Below, in pieces: positions 1 to 7,883 of a stretch of 13,635 nucleotides of DNA. The DNA comes from Caryophanales bacterium UBA1423 (GTDB lineage: Bacteria > Bacillota_I > Bacilli_A > RF39 > UBA660). The DNA lies in assembly GCA_002304855.1 (NCBI GenBank), contig DBPJ01000004.1, positions 21,760 to 35,394 on the forward strand, written 5' to 3'. The position numbers and the translations under genes were made by a program. How positions within the stretch are numbered: position 1 is the stretch's first letter; every line of letters begins with the position of its first letter. Below the pieces are notes generated by a model that saw only the letters and a list, made by a program, of their open reading frames with translations, made no database searches and had not been told where the DNA came from.

Positions 1-1506
1 TTTTTTACTTACTATTATGTTACCAGTCATTTCAATTGGAATTTTTTCATTAAGTAGCGATAAAATAGTCGGGGCTATATCACCTAATTTTCCATCTTTA
101 ACAATATAATCTTTATGACAAACAATAAAAGGCACTTTGCTCATAGTATGTGCTGTTATCTCATTATTATTACTATCAATCAGATATTCAGCATTACCAT
201 GATCACCAGTTACAATTAATAAGCCGTTTAGTTTTTTTATAGCTTGATATAGCTGACCTAAACATTTATCGACTGCCTCTATACCAACAATAGTGGCTTT
301 AAGATTAGTAGTATGACCAACCATATCAGGATTAGCATAATTTAAAACAATAACATCATATTTATTTTCATCTAAAATTGCCAATAATTTATCAGTTATT
401 TCATAGACACTCATTTCAGGTTTTAAATCATAAGTTTTAACTTTTGGTGATGGAATCAATATTTTATCACAACCCGTTAAATTCAAATCTTTAAGTCCAT
501 CAAAGAAATAAGTAACATGGGCATATTTTTCAGTTTCCGCAATTCGCAATTGTTTATATCCTAACTTTGATAGATATTCACCTAAAGTATTAGTTATTGC
601 AATTGGCTCAAAGATAGCTTCAATCTTTGGCAGTTTAGCGGCTGGCATCAATAACAATACTTCAATATTTTTAATCTCTTTAATCTCAAATTGATTAAAA
701 TTTTTTTCCGTAATTGCTCTTAACAATTGGACAATCCTATCAGTTCTAAAATTAGTGCATAATATCCCATCATTACTATCAACTATTCCATCTTTATCAA
801 TAACTGTTGGGATAACAAATTCATCATATATCTTTTCTTTATAATTGTTCTTAATTATTTCCTCTCCATTAATATCAACCTTACCTAATCCATTGACTAT
901 TGCATCATATGCTTTCTTAGTACGATCCCAATTATTATCTCTATCCATTGCATAGTAACGTCCTGAGATAGTAGCAATTGAACCTATACCTACTTCTTTT
1001 ATTTTATTTTCAATCATCTCAATAAATTTCAACCCAATACTTGGTAAAGTATCTCGGCCATCTAAAAAAACATGAATATATAACTTATTTATTTGATGAT
1101 ATTTAGCAATTTCAATTAACGATAATATATGGTTAATATGCGAATGAACTCCACCATCACTACATAAACCCATTATATGTAATTTACTCTCATTCTTTTT
1201 TACATGCTCAATCACTTTTAACAATTTAGCATTATGTTTTAATTCATTATTTATAATACTATTATTAATAATTTGTAATGGTTGCAATACAACTCTACCA
1301 GCTCCAATATTTAAATGACCAACTTCACTATTACCCATTTGCGTATTAGGTAATCCGACATGCTCACCACTAGCATCTAACAATGAATGTGGGTAAGTAT
1401 GCCACAAATAATCAAAATTAGGTTTCTTTGCTTGCTTAATAGCATTACCATGTATTTCATCGCGCATGCCAAAACCATCTAAAATGATAAGTAATATTGG
1501 TTTCAT
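1..1506 (-). CDS. gpmI: 2,3-bisphosphoglycerate-independent phosphoglycerate mutase (runs off the left edge)
   Basis: Interconverts 3- and 2-phosphoglycerate in glycolysis; cytoplasmic, two-metal, alkaline-phosphatase-like fold. I translated 502 uninterrupted codons from an ATG at 1504-1506 with an AGGATG ribosome site just upstream. Visible family motifs are ILDGFG (metal ligand D10), MGNSEVGHLNIGAGR with phosphoserine nucleophile S60, GVHSH, DGRDT (149-153), RDNNWDR (189-195), NFRTDR (252-257), NPDMVGHT (D394, H398), GDHGNAE (D435, H436) and H453. These match the known seven metal/nucleophile positions of the Geobacillus enzyme with a constant small offset, so the active site is complete. 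The frame has no stop before base 1. By comparison with ~510-residue homologues only the last few codons and the stop should lie outside. It lies downstream of spo0A behind a terminator. I could not identify a convincing own promoter in the 77-base gap, so it may depend on read-through or a weak promoter. Confidence 0.97.
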   Translation of the reverse strand, partial: MKPILLIILDGFGMRDEIHGNAIKQAKKPNFDYLWHTYPHSLLDASGEHVGLPNTQMGNSEVGHLNIGAGRVVLQPLQIINNSIINNELKHNAKLLKVIEHVKKNESKLHIMGLCSDGGVHSHINHILSLIEIAKYHQINKLYIHVFLDGRDTLPSIGLKFIEMIENKIKEVGIGSIATISGRYYAMDRDNNWDRTKKAYDAIVNGLGKVDINGEEIIKNNYKEKIYDEFVIPTVIDKDGIVDSNDGILCTNFRTDRIVQLLRAITEKNFNQFEIKEIKNIEVLLLMPAAKLPKIEAIFEPIAITNTLGEYLSKLGYKQLRIAETEKYAHVTYFFDGLKDLNLTGCDKILIPSPKVKTYDLKPEMSVYEITDKLLAILDENKYDVIVLNYANPDMVGHTTNLKATIVGIEAVDKCLGQLYQAIKKLNGLLIVTGDHGNAEYLIDSNNNEITAHTMSKVPFIVCHKDYIVKDGKLGDIAPTILSLLNEKIPIEMTGNIIVSKK

Positions 1507-1548
1507 ATGACACATCCTATTCTATTTCTATTTTAACAAATCGCTAAA

Positions 1549-1577
1549 CAAAAAACTACTATTGTTTAAATAGTAGT
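1549..1577 (-). terminator. Intrinsic terminator of spo0A
   Basis: On the minus strand a perfect 9-bp stem (1569-1577 pairing with 1555-1563, loop 1564-1568) is followed by a run of five T. It starts 6 nt after the spo0A stop codon. The stem is A/T-rich, so termination may be incomplete, which would allow some read-through into gpmI. Confidence 0.7.
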
Positions 1578-1582
1578 GTCAA

Positions 1583-2356
1583 TCATCTTACTTCTATCTT
1601 GTGAAATTCCAGTCGCAATTTATCAGCGACCGTAACGATAAATTCTGAGTTAGTTGGTTTGGCTTTATCAATATCGACACTATGTCCGAAAATATCCTCC
1701 ATTAGCTGCCAATTACCTCTATTCCAACTAACCTCAATCGCATGCCTGATGGCTCTTTCGACTCTTGAGACAGTGGTATCAAACTTGCTAGCAATTTCAG
1801 GATATAATTCTTTAGTAATGCCACCAATCAGTTCCGGTTTATTATAAAGAATCGTTATACCTTCCCTAATATATTGGTAACCTTTAATATGTGATGGTAT
1901 CCCTAACTCATGGAGAATTTTAGTAATAGATATTTGTAAATTATTGTGATATAGATCAATCGTTTTACCATTATTCTTTTTAACATTGCAAATATCTAAA
2001 ATTCTTTTCTCTAAATCAGACAATTCGAATGGTTTCAAAATATAGTAATTAATTCCATATTCTGATACCTTTCTAATTATATCTTGTGCATTATATGAAG
2101 TAACCACTATCACACTTTTGTTGATACCCCTTTTATTCATTTCATCAAGCACATAGATACCATCTTTTTTTGGCATGATGAGATCCAACAATATCACATC
2201 ATACTCATTAATATTATCCTGAATTAATCTAAGTCCTTCCTCACCATCATAGGCCGCTAATACTACCTCAATTACTGCGTGACTACTAAAATACTCCTTT
2301 ACCATGTTGACTAAATTTTCATTATCGTCAATCATGAGTATTTTTATCTTTTCCAT
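1583..2356 (-). CDS. spo0A: Sporulation transcription factor Spo0A
   Basis: Response regulator that controls entry into sporulation and other stationary-phase programmes; phosphorylated by a phosphorelay or kinases and then binds 0A boxes. The 257 residues compare with 267 in B. subtilis. The receiver domain (about 1-122) has the acidic pocket D10/D11, phospho-acceptor D58 in LLDLIMP, switch T86 and K108-P109. After a short linker the Spo0A-specific C-terminal domain (about 135-257) carries [19 protein letters not shown] and the helix-turn-helix around 186-212 with the diagnostic [15 protein letters not shown] recognition-helix region. All receiver key residues are intact, so it should be functional. 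The ATG is preceded by AAAGGAG with 6-nt spacing. It stands as a single unit between the eno terminator and its own terminator, flanked by glycolytic genes. In most spore formers spo0A sits after spoIVB, so this context is unusual. Confidence 0.97.
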   Translation of the reverse strand: MEKIKILMIDDNENLVNMVKEYFSSHAVIEVVLAAYDGEEGLRLIQDNINEYDVILLDLIMPKKDGIYVLDEMNKRGINKSVIVVTSYNAQDIIRKVSEYGINYYILKPFELSDLEKRILDICNVKKNNGKTIDLYHNNLQISITKILHELGIPSHIKGYQYIREGITILYNKPELIGGITKELYPEIASKFDTTVSRVERAIRHAIEVSWNRGNWQLMEDIFGHSVDIDKAKPTNSEFIVTVADKLRLEFHKIEVR

Positions 2357-2393
2357 TGGAGCTCCTTTCTATTCTACAACCCACGCAATTATA

Positions 2394-2422
2394 ATTATAC
2401 TATATTAAAATTTCTTTTGCTA
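2394..2422 (-). promoter_or_regulatory. Candidate spo0A promoter (weak -35)
   Basis: A perfect TATAAT on the minus strand (2394-2399) lies about 40 bp before the spo0A ATG. Seventeen bases upstream is TAGCAA (2417-2422), only a 3/6 match to TTGACA. A second overlapping TATAAT lies a few bases downstream. The weak -35 would suit an activator-dependent promoter. I looked for a sigma-H-type element and found none that fits. Confidence 0.4.
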
Positions 2423-2441
2423 TCACTTTTTTTAACTAACT

Positions 2442-2456
2442 TTGTCACGTATTGTC
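2442..2456 (+). promoter_or_regulatory. Candidate 0A-box pair upstream of spo0A
   Basis: Two TTGTC cores (2442-2446 and 2452-2456) repeat with a 10-bp period. The first sits in TTTGTCACG, resembling the Spo0A box core TTTGTC(G/A)AA. They lie about 45 bp upstream of the candidate -10 of spo0A, a plausible autoregulatory position as in B. subtilis. The match is partial and short, so chance is possible. Confidence 0.25.
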
Positions 2457-2477
2457 TATTTTTATCTTGTTTTGTAA

Positions 2478-2505
2478 TCAAAAAGAACTCAACTTTTGAG
2501 TTCTT
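2478..2505 (-). terminator. Intrinsic terminator overlapping the end of eno
   Basis: A perfect 10-bp inverted repeat (2496-2505 with 2483-2492, 3-nt loop 2493-2495) followed by five T on the minus strand. The upstream arm is formed by the last sense codons of eno and the stop codon TGA (2489-2491) lies in the downstream arm, so the coding sequence itself supplies half of the terminator. Confidence 0.8.
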
Positions 2506-3724
2506 CTTCAATTCTTATCAATTGATTATACTTACAAACTCTATCAGTTCTTGATAAAGAACCTGTTTTTATTTGACCAATTCTAAGACCTACGGCTATA
2601 TCAGCTATCGTTGTATCTTCGGTTTCGCCACTTCGATGAGAGATAATTGTTTTATAACCATGGCTTTTAGCTAAATTAATAGTATCTATCATTTCAGAAT
2701 ATGTTCCTATTTGATTAGGTTTTATTAGTATTGCATTGCAAGCTCCTAATTCAATTCCTTTTTCTAATAGTTTAATGTTAGTAACAAATAGATCATCACC
2801 TACTATTTGTAATCTACTACCCAATCTTTTAGTCATTAATATAAATCCATCCCAATCATTTTCATCAAGTGGGTCTTCAATTGAAATAATTGGATATTTA
2901 TCAATTAGCATTTCATAGTAATTAATCATCTCTTCACTTGTCAATTCTTTTTGATCAGCCCTTAATACATATTTTTTCCTTTCCTTATCATAAAAACTAC
3001 TAGCCGCAATATCTAATGCTAAGTTAACATCTTGACCAGGAACATAATTAGCCGCTTCAATCGCTTTGACAATTAAATCAAGGGCTTCAATATTGTTAGT
3101 TAGATTAGGAGCAAATCCTCCTTCATCACCAACTGCCGTACTATATCCTTTTTCATTTAGGATTTTTTTCAAAGAATGAAAGACCTCAGATCCTACTCTT
3201 ACTCTTTCTTTAATATTATCTCGATTTGGAACAATCATAAATTCTTGGAAATCAAGTCCATTATTTGCATGACTTCCCCCATTGACAATATTCATCATTG
3301 GATTAGGTAATAAAGTACCATCACCAATATATTTATATAATGGTTTCTTTTCATAATTAGCAACACATTTTAAAGTAGCTAATGATACTCCTAATATAGC
3401 ATTAGCTCCTAAACGACTCTTATTAGGAGTTCCATCTAATTCAATTAGTAATTTATCAATGGCTCTTTGATCTCTAACATCATGACCAATTAAATTAGGT
3501 TTAATGATAGTTAAAACATTAACAATTGCTTTTAATACTCCTTTGCCATGATAACGATTATCACCATCTCTTAATTCTAATGCTTCATTAGCTCCAGTTG
3601 AAGCCCCTGATGGTATACTAACTCTCCCCCAAGCTCCACTTTCAGTAATGACATCTACTTCAACCGTTGGATTGCCTCTTGAATCTAATATTTCTCTAGC
3701 TTTTATATCTTTTATTAATGGCAT
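2489..3724 (-). CDS. eno: Enolase (phosphopyruvate hydratase)
   Basis: Converts 2-phosphoglycerate to phosphoenolpyruvate; cytoplasmic, Mg-dependent, also a component of RNA degradosomes in some bacteria. Motifs in order: [16 protein letters not shown] near the N-terminus, the mobile SGAST loop (39-43), GGSHANN (149-155), GDEGGFAP with catalytic acid E201, metal ligands D238, E283 (SIEDPLDE) and D310 (GDDLFVTN), catalytic base K335 in [19 protein letters not shown] (362-370) and substrate lysine K386 in [11 protein letters not shown]. All catalytic residues are present. The 411 residues are somewhat short of the usual ~430, mostly from a trimmed C-terminus after the QLIRIEEEL helix. The ATG follows AAAGGAG placed inside the last codons of murD, 4 nt after its stop, so the pair is probably cotranscribed and translationally coupled. 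Confidence 0.98.
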   Translation of the reverse strand: MPLIKDIKAREILDSRGNPTVEVDVITESGAWGRVSIPSGASTGANEALELRDGDNRYHGKGVLKAIVNVLTIIKPNLIGHDVRDQRAIDKLLIELDGTPNKSRLGANAILGVSLATLKCVANYEKKPLYKYIGDGTLLPNPMMNIVNGGSHANNGLDFQEFMIVPNRDNIKERVRVGSEVFHSLKKILNEKGYSTAVGDEGGFAPNLTNNIEALDLIVKAIEAANYVPGQDVNLALDIAASSFYDKERKKYVLRADQKELTSEEMINYYEMLIDKYPIISIEDPLDENDWDGFILMTKRLGSRLQIVGDDLFVTNIKLLEKGIELGACNAILIKPNQIGTYSEMIDTINLAKSHGYKTIISHRSGETEDTTIADIAVGLRIGQIKTGSLSRTDRVCKYNQLIRIEEELKS

Positions 3725-3728
3725 TCTT

Positions 3729-5075
3729 TCACTCCTTTACCAACTTATTAACATATTCTTTAAAACGCTCGCCTCGTTCTTCAAAACTTTTATATTGGTC
3801 CCATGATGCACATGCTGGACTAAATAATACTATATCACCATCATTTGCCAATTTATAACTAACATTAGTAGCTTCCTCTAAATTATCTACTACTATGCAA
3901 TCTATTTTTTGTTCGCTAGCAAACTCTTTAATTCTATTTTTAGTTTCACCATAACACACTATTTGTTTAACATTAGTCATATAATCAGTTAAATCATGAA
4001 AATTTTGATTTCGTTCCATTCCCCCCAATATTAGAATAGTTGGTTTGATAAAAGATTTAAGGGCAGTTTGAGTAGCCACAATATTAGTGGCTTTAGAATC
4101 ATTATAAAAGGTAATCCCATTTATTTTAGCCACAAATTCTTGGCGATGTTCAACTCCAGCAAAATCTTCTAAAAATTCCTTAATAATTTTATTATTGACT
4201 TGATACTCTTTAGCAACCACTATAGCCGCCATAATATTCTCGTAATTATGCATACCTGTAATTCTAATATCTTCAGTATTAATTATTTTCTCATCATTAT
4301 AATAGATAGCACCTTTTAATAAATATGAACCTTCAATCTTTTCTCTACTTGAAAAGTATTTTTTTGTTGACTTAATATACTTAGTAAGCTCTAATACCGT
4401 ATCGTCTGCCTTATTCAAAATAGCAATATCATAATTGGTATGATTTTTAAAGATTTTACTTTTTATTTTTAAATAATTATCATAACTACCCACAAAATCA
4501 GTATGGGCTTCAAATAGATTAGTCATAACCACAATGTGAGCATTAAAATCATTAAGATTGACCAATTGTTGGATAGACACTTCCATCACAATAATATCTT
4601 TACTCTTCACTTTATCAATAAAACCACATAAAGGAAAACCAATATTACCAGTTAAATGGACTGGCCAGCCAGCCCTCTTTAACATTTCATAAATTAAGGT
4701 AGTCGTAGTAGTTTTGCCATTAGTCCCCGTAATTCCAATTATCGTTATATCTTTTGGAAATAGATGATAAGCCATTTCTACTTCATTGATAATTGGAATA
4801 TTATACTGTTCTGCCATTTTAACATATTTATGATCTAAAGGTACCCCTGGATTTTTAATTATATAATCATATTCGCTAGTTAATATATCATCAGGTTGGC
4901 CTTCAAAAATAAGATTAACGCCTAAAGCTTGCAATTCTTTAATATGCGCTTCATCTTGTTGCTTGTTATCATCGTACAATAAAATATTATTATTGTATCT
5001 ACTCAACACTTTAGCTGCCTCATACCCACTTCTAGCCATACCTAAAATGAATATTTTCTTGTTAGTAAATATCAT
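3729..5075 (-). CDS. murD: UDP-N-acetylmuramoyl-L-alanine--D-glutamate ligase
   Basis: Cytoplasmic peptidoglycan precursor enzyme; ATP-dependent addition of D-Glu to UDP-MurNAc-L-Ala. The 448 residues are typical. The N-terminal UDP-binding Rossmann domain opens with [15 protein letters not shown]. The central ATPase carries the P-loop [14 protein letters not shown] (114-127), EVSIQQL (165-171, usually EVSSFQL) and NLFEAHTDF (186-194), the Gram-positive version of the catalytic NL..DHLD segment. NKAD (221-224) follows. The C-terminal ligase domain has HRQEFV, the MurD-diagnostic FYNDSKATN (323-331), [12 protein letters not shown] and [21 protein letters not shown] (419-439). The ATG follows GGAGG with 7-nt spacing. 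First gene of a murD-eno transcript read away from the Fem cluster. MurD is normally found in the dcw cell-wall/division cluster, so its pairing with eno is odd. Confidence 0.96.
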   Translation of the reverse strand: MIFTNKKIFILGMARSGYEAAKVLSRYNNNILLYDDNKQQDEAHIKELQALGVNLIFEGQPDDILTSEYDYIIKNPGVPLDHKYVKMAEQYNIPIINEVEMAYHLFPKDITIIGITGTNGKTTTTTLIYEMLKRAGWPVHLTGNIGFPLCGFIDKVKSKDIIVMEVSIQQLVNLNDFNAHIVVMTNLFEAHTDFVGSYDNYLKIKSKIFKNHTNYDIAILNKADDTVLELTKYIKSTKKYFSSREKIEGSYLLKGAIYYNDEKIINTEDIRITGMHNYENIMAAIVVAKEYQVNNKIIKEFLEDFAGVEHRQEFVAKINGITFYNDSKATNIVATQTALKSFIKPTILILGGMERNQNFHDLTDYMTNVKQIVCYGETKNRIKEFASEQKIDCIVVDNLEEATNVSYKLANDGDIVLFSPACASWDQYKSFEERGERFKEYVNKLVKE

Positions 5076-5097
5076 ATTTAACCTCCACGCTATTATT

Positions 5098-5126
5098 AGT
5101 ATATCATTTTTTATAGGTTATGTTAA
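5098..5126 (-). promoter_or_regulatory. Promoter of murD-eno
   Basis: Minus strand TTAACA (5121-5126), 17-bp spacer, TATACT (5098-5103), with an extended -10 TG one base before it. Both hexamers match the vegetative sigma-A consensus at 5/6. It lies 22 bp before the murD ATG. Confidence 0.7.
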
Positions 5127-5150
5127 TATCACTTTTTCCTGTTTTTCTGG

Positions 5151-5178
5151 TTGCATTATTCATTTTTTATGATATAAT
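5151..5178 (+). promoter_or_regulatory. Promoter of the first FemABX gene
   Basis: TTGCAT (5151-5156), 16-bp spacer, perfect TATAAT (5173-5178) preceded by TGA as an extended -10. A second TATAAT follows at 5181-5186. A 6-bp inverted repeat, ATTTAC-TTTA-GTAAAT (5185-5200), covers the expected transcription start and could be a 5' hairpin or an operator. The promoter is back-to-back with that of murD. Confidence 0.7.
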
Positions 5179-5214
5179 TATATAATTTACTTTAGTAAAT
5201 GAAGAGGGATTAAA

Positions 5215-6474
5215 ATGAAAATCATAACACTTACTGAAGAACAATTTGATAATTATGTTATTAATCATGGTAACAAAAGTGCATATCAAAGTTCTAGTTA
5301 TGGACGTTTAATGCAAAGACATGGTTTTAAAGCTCATTATGTTGGATTAGTTGATGGTAACCAAACTATCCATGCCGCTGCTTTAATTTTATATCGTCAT
5401 ATAATTAGAGGACTTAAATATGCTTATACACCACGAGGATTTATAATTGATTATAACGATACTGCTTTATTAAAATTATTTACCATGAAATTAAAGCGTT
5501 TATTATGGAAACAAGGTTTTGTCTTTATCAAAATTGATCCTTTTATTGTGTATCAAAAATTAAGTCCAACCGGTGAAGTCATTGATGCGCCTAATACCAC
5601 AATCATTAATGCCCTCAAAAAATTAGGTTATGTCCATTGCGGTTTAAATAAATACTTTGAAGCCTTAAAGCCAAGAACTAATGCTATTTTAACATGGTAT
5701 AAAACCCCCGAAGAATTATTTAAAACGCTATCAAAGAAAACACAAGCTAATATTAGAAAAGCTATTAGTAAAGGTATTACAATTCATAAAGGAGATCGTA
5801 ATGAAATCGAAATATTGTATAACATGATAAAAAATAAAGTGCCAAGACGCAAATTAAATTATTATTTTGATTATTACGACATTTATAAAGAAAAAAATAT
5901 GATTGATATTTATTATGCTAAATTAAATCCAGCTATCTTGTTACAAAATGCTAGAGATTTATATGATAACGAAAGTGCTCACAATAATGCTTTAGTTGAA
6001 GCCATTCAAAAAAATAACGATGATAACTTAATTGATAAAAAAATAAAATCAGATGAATTATTAAATATATATAAAAAGAATGTGTTAGAAGCTACTCAAC
6101 TATTTAATCAATATCCTGAAGGTCTTATTATTGCTACATCATTAGTAATAAATTATAATCAAAGCGTATATTTCTTACTTGATGGTTATAATCCCAAATT
6201 TAAAAAACTAAATGCCAGCCATCTATTAAAATGGTTAATTATAGCTGAATATATCGAAAAAGGATATCACCACATTAATTTAAATGGTATCAGTTGTAAT
6301 TTAGAACCTAAAAGTAAATATGATGGTTTAAATCAATTTAAATTAAGATTTGGTAGTACCGCTACTGAATTAATTGGAGAATTTGATTTACCGTTAAATG
6401 GTCTAATATATTTCTTCTTTAATAAAATTAAGATCTTAAATAAAATGTTATTAAAAACGATTAAGAAAAGTTAA
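5215..6474 (+). CDS. FemABX-family peptidoglycan interpeptide-bridge aminoacyltransferase (paralogue 1)
   Basis: Member of the tRNA-dependent FemA/FemB/FemX/MurM family, which adds amino acids from aminoacyl-tRNA to the stem-peptide lysine of lipid II at the inner membrane face. 419 residues, the usual length. First GNAT-like lobe: HYVGLVDGN (41-49), YTPRGFIIDYND (71-82), FIKIDPF (104-110). Second lobe: KKTQANIRKAISKGI, YYFDYYDIY, the inserted charged helical arm (~237-300) typical of FemA-type enzymes, then LNGISC, QFKLRFGS and LIGEFDL (386-392). The C-terminal tail is aromatic and lysine-rich, suiting membrane association. It is the most divergent of the four: LNGISCN replaces the FYGITGD motif, FKLRF replaces FKKGF, and the arm is less regular. 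Phe375-Lys376 align with a Phe-Lys pair implicated in catalysis in Weissella FemX. ATG follows AGAGGGA; monocistronic. Amino acid and bridge position cannot be assigned. Confidence 0.9.
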   Translation: MKIITLTEEQFDNYVINHGNKSAYQSSSYGRLMQRHGFKAHYVGLVDGNQTIHAAALILYRHIIRGLKYAYTPRGFIIDYNDTALLKLFTMKLKRLLWKQGFVFIKIDPFIVYQKLSPTGEVIDAPNTTIINALKKLGYVHCGLNKYFEALKPRTNAILTWYKTPEELFKTLSKKTQANIRKAISKGITIHKGDRNEIEILYNMIKNKVPRRKLNYYFDYYDIYKEKNMIDIYYAKLNPAILLQNARDLYDNESAHNNALVEAIQKNNDDNLIDKKIKSDELLNIYKKNVLEATQLFNQYPEGLIIATSLVINYNQSVYFLLDGYNPKFKKLNASHLLKWLIIAEYIEKGYHHINLNGISCNLEPKSKYDGLNQFKLRFGSTATELIGEFDLPLNGLIYFFFNKIKILNKMLLKTIKKS

Positions 6475-6476
6475 TT

Positions 6477-6514
6477 AAAAAGTTATTTATAAGCGCTTAT
6501 AAATAACTTTTTTC
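6477..6514 (+). terminator. Intrinsic terminator after FemABX paralogue 1
   Basis: A perfect palindrome centred at 6494/6495 (6477-6494 with 6495-6512; realistically a 16-bp stem with a GCGC loop) ending in a run of six T. It starts 3 nt after the stop codon and separates paralogue 1 from paralogue 2. Its symmetry would let it work on either strand, though nothing approaches from the right. Confidence 0.88.
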
Positions 6515-6521
6515 TTGGAAA

Positions 6522-6550
6522 TATACATTCCCCTCAAATTATTGTATAAT
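6522..6550 (+). promoter_or_regulatory. Promoter of FemABX paralogues 2 and 3
   Basis: TATACA (6522-6527, 4/6 to TTGACA), 17-bp spacer, perfect TATAAT (6545-6550), 35 bp before the ATG and directly after the preceding terminator. Confidence 0.6.
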
Positions 6551-6585
6551 ATAAAATATAGTTATCTTAAAAATGGGGTATAAAT

Positions 6586-7866
6586 ATGAAATTTACTATT
6601 CTTAGTGAAGATGAATTTAGAACATTTGCTGCTAACCATCCTTTAAGTAATTTCCATCAAACTATTGAATGGGGTCTTTTAAAGGAAAAGACTGGTTGGC
6701 ATATGCATCTTGTTGGTCTTAAAAAAGATAATCATATCATAGCAGCAACTATGTTACTATCTAATAAAATATTAGGGGGCTTAAATATTTTTTATTGCCC
6801 TCGTGGTTTTTTAATTGATTTTAATGATTATGAAACCCTATCTTTTTTTACTAAAGAATTAAAAAAATATATTAGCAAAAATAAAGGTATCTTTCTTAAA
6901 ATTGATCCTTATATCATTCATAAAGAAAGAGATATAAATGGTAATATTATTGGTAATGGTATTGATAACAGCCATATTATTAGTTATCTGAAAAAATTAA
7001 AATACAGACATTATGGCTTTAATATTTATAACGAAACCCTTCAACCAAGATGGCTATCAGTATTATCTTTAGAAAATAAAGATGAACAACAAATATTAAA
7101 AGAAATGGATTGCCAAACAAGACAAAATGTTAACAGGACGTTAAAGCTAGCTCTTGATGTCGAAGAATTAGATTACGACAATATTGATAGATATAAGAAC
7201 ATAATGCTCCATACTAGCCAAAGACGCCATTTTGTTGATCGCCCACTTAAATACTATCAAGATATGTATTCAATTTTAAAACCAAAAGATATGATTAAAA
7301 TATTGATTGTAAGTTTGGATACTGATAAATATTTAAAAAAATTAGAACAACAATTAGGTGAAGCAATCCAAATTAAAAATGATTTAGAAAACCAATTAGC
7401 TATAACACCTAATAGTTATAAATTTAATAACCGTTTAAAAGAAATTAATACTAATATTAATAATTTGAACACAAAAATTAAAGATGCAATAGCACTAAAA
7501 AATAAGTATGGTAGTCATATTGATTTAGCTGGCTCCATGTTTATAACATATGGACCTGAAATAGTATATCTATATAGTGGTGCATATAATGAATTTATGA
7601 AATTTAATGCCCAATATCGTTTACAATGGGAAATGATAAAGTATGGTCTGGAAAATAATTTTAAAAATTATAACTTCTATGGTATTACTGGTGATTTTAG
7701 TAATGAAAACGAACAATATGGTATTTATGCCTTTAAAAAAGGATTCAATGCTAATGTGGTTGAACTAATTGGAGAATTTGATTTAGTAATTAATAATTGG
7801 TATTATTCATTATATAAATTCCTATTTTGGGGTTATAAATTACTTAAGAAAATAATAAAAAGATAA
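6586..7866 (+). CDS. FemABX-family peptidoglycan interpeptide-bridge aminoacyltransferase (paralogue 2)
   Basis: Closest in motif pattern to S. aureus FemA among the plus-strand copies; expected to transfer an amino acid from aminoacyl-tRNA to the growing cross-bridge on lipid II. 426 residues. Lobe 1: FHQTIEWGLLKEKTGW (23-38), HLVGLKKDN, YCPRGFLIDFND (70-81), FLKIDPY (103-109). Lobe 2: RQNVNRTLK, RRHFVDRPLKYYQDMY (213-228), a clear heptad-like antiparallel coiled-coil arm (~245-305, KKLEQQLGEAIQIKNDLENQ onward), YNFYGITGDF (362-371), YAFKKGF (381-387, Phe383-Lys384 being the conserved pair) and VELIGEFDL. The tail (about 404-426) is aromatic then poly-basic. ATG follows GGGGT with 6-nt spacing. 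First gene of a two-gene unit with paralogue 3, 17 nt downstream. It resembles the minus-strand paralogue 4 more than its neighbours. Confidence 0.92.
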   Translation: MKFTILSEDEFRTFAANHPLSNFHQTIEWGLLKEKTGWHMHLVGLKKDNHIIAATMLLSNKILGGLNIFYCPRGFLIDFNDYETLSFFTKELKKYISKNKGIFLKIDPYIIHKERDINGNIIGNGIDNSHIISYLKKLKYRHYGFNIYNETLQPRWLSVLSLENKDEQQILKEMDCQTRQNVNRTLKLALDVEELDYDNIDRYKNIMLHTSQRRHFVDRPLKYYQDMYSILKPKDMIKILIVSLDTDKYLKKLEQQLGEAIQIKNDLENQLAITPNSYKFNNRLKEINTNINNLNTKIKDAIALKNKYGSHIDLAGSMFITYGPEIVYLYSGAYNEFMKFNAQYRLQWEMIKYGLENNFKNYNFYGITGDFSNENEQYGIYAFKKGFNANVVELIGEFDLVINNWYYSLYKFLFWGYKLLKKIIKR

Positions 7867-7883
7867 GGCGGAAGGATAGTAAT

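Noticed and set aside
1659..1847. Small open frames opposite or inside spo0A, eno, murD, tuf, fusA and paralogue 4
   Set aside because: They overlap well-supported genes, lack ribosome sites and show no recognisable protein family; they are frame shadows.
2357..2380. Sigma-H-type promoter for spo0A from a GTAGAATAG string
   Set aside because: It abuts the Shine-Dalgarno site and has no RNAGGAWWW-like -35 at the right distance.
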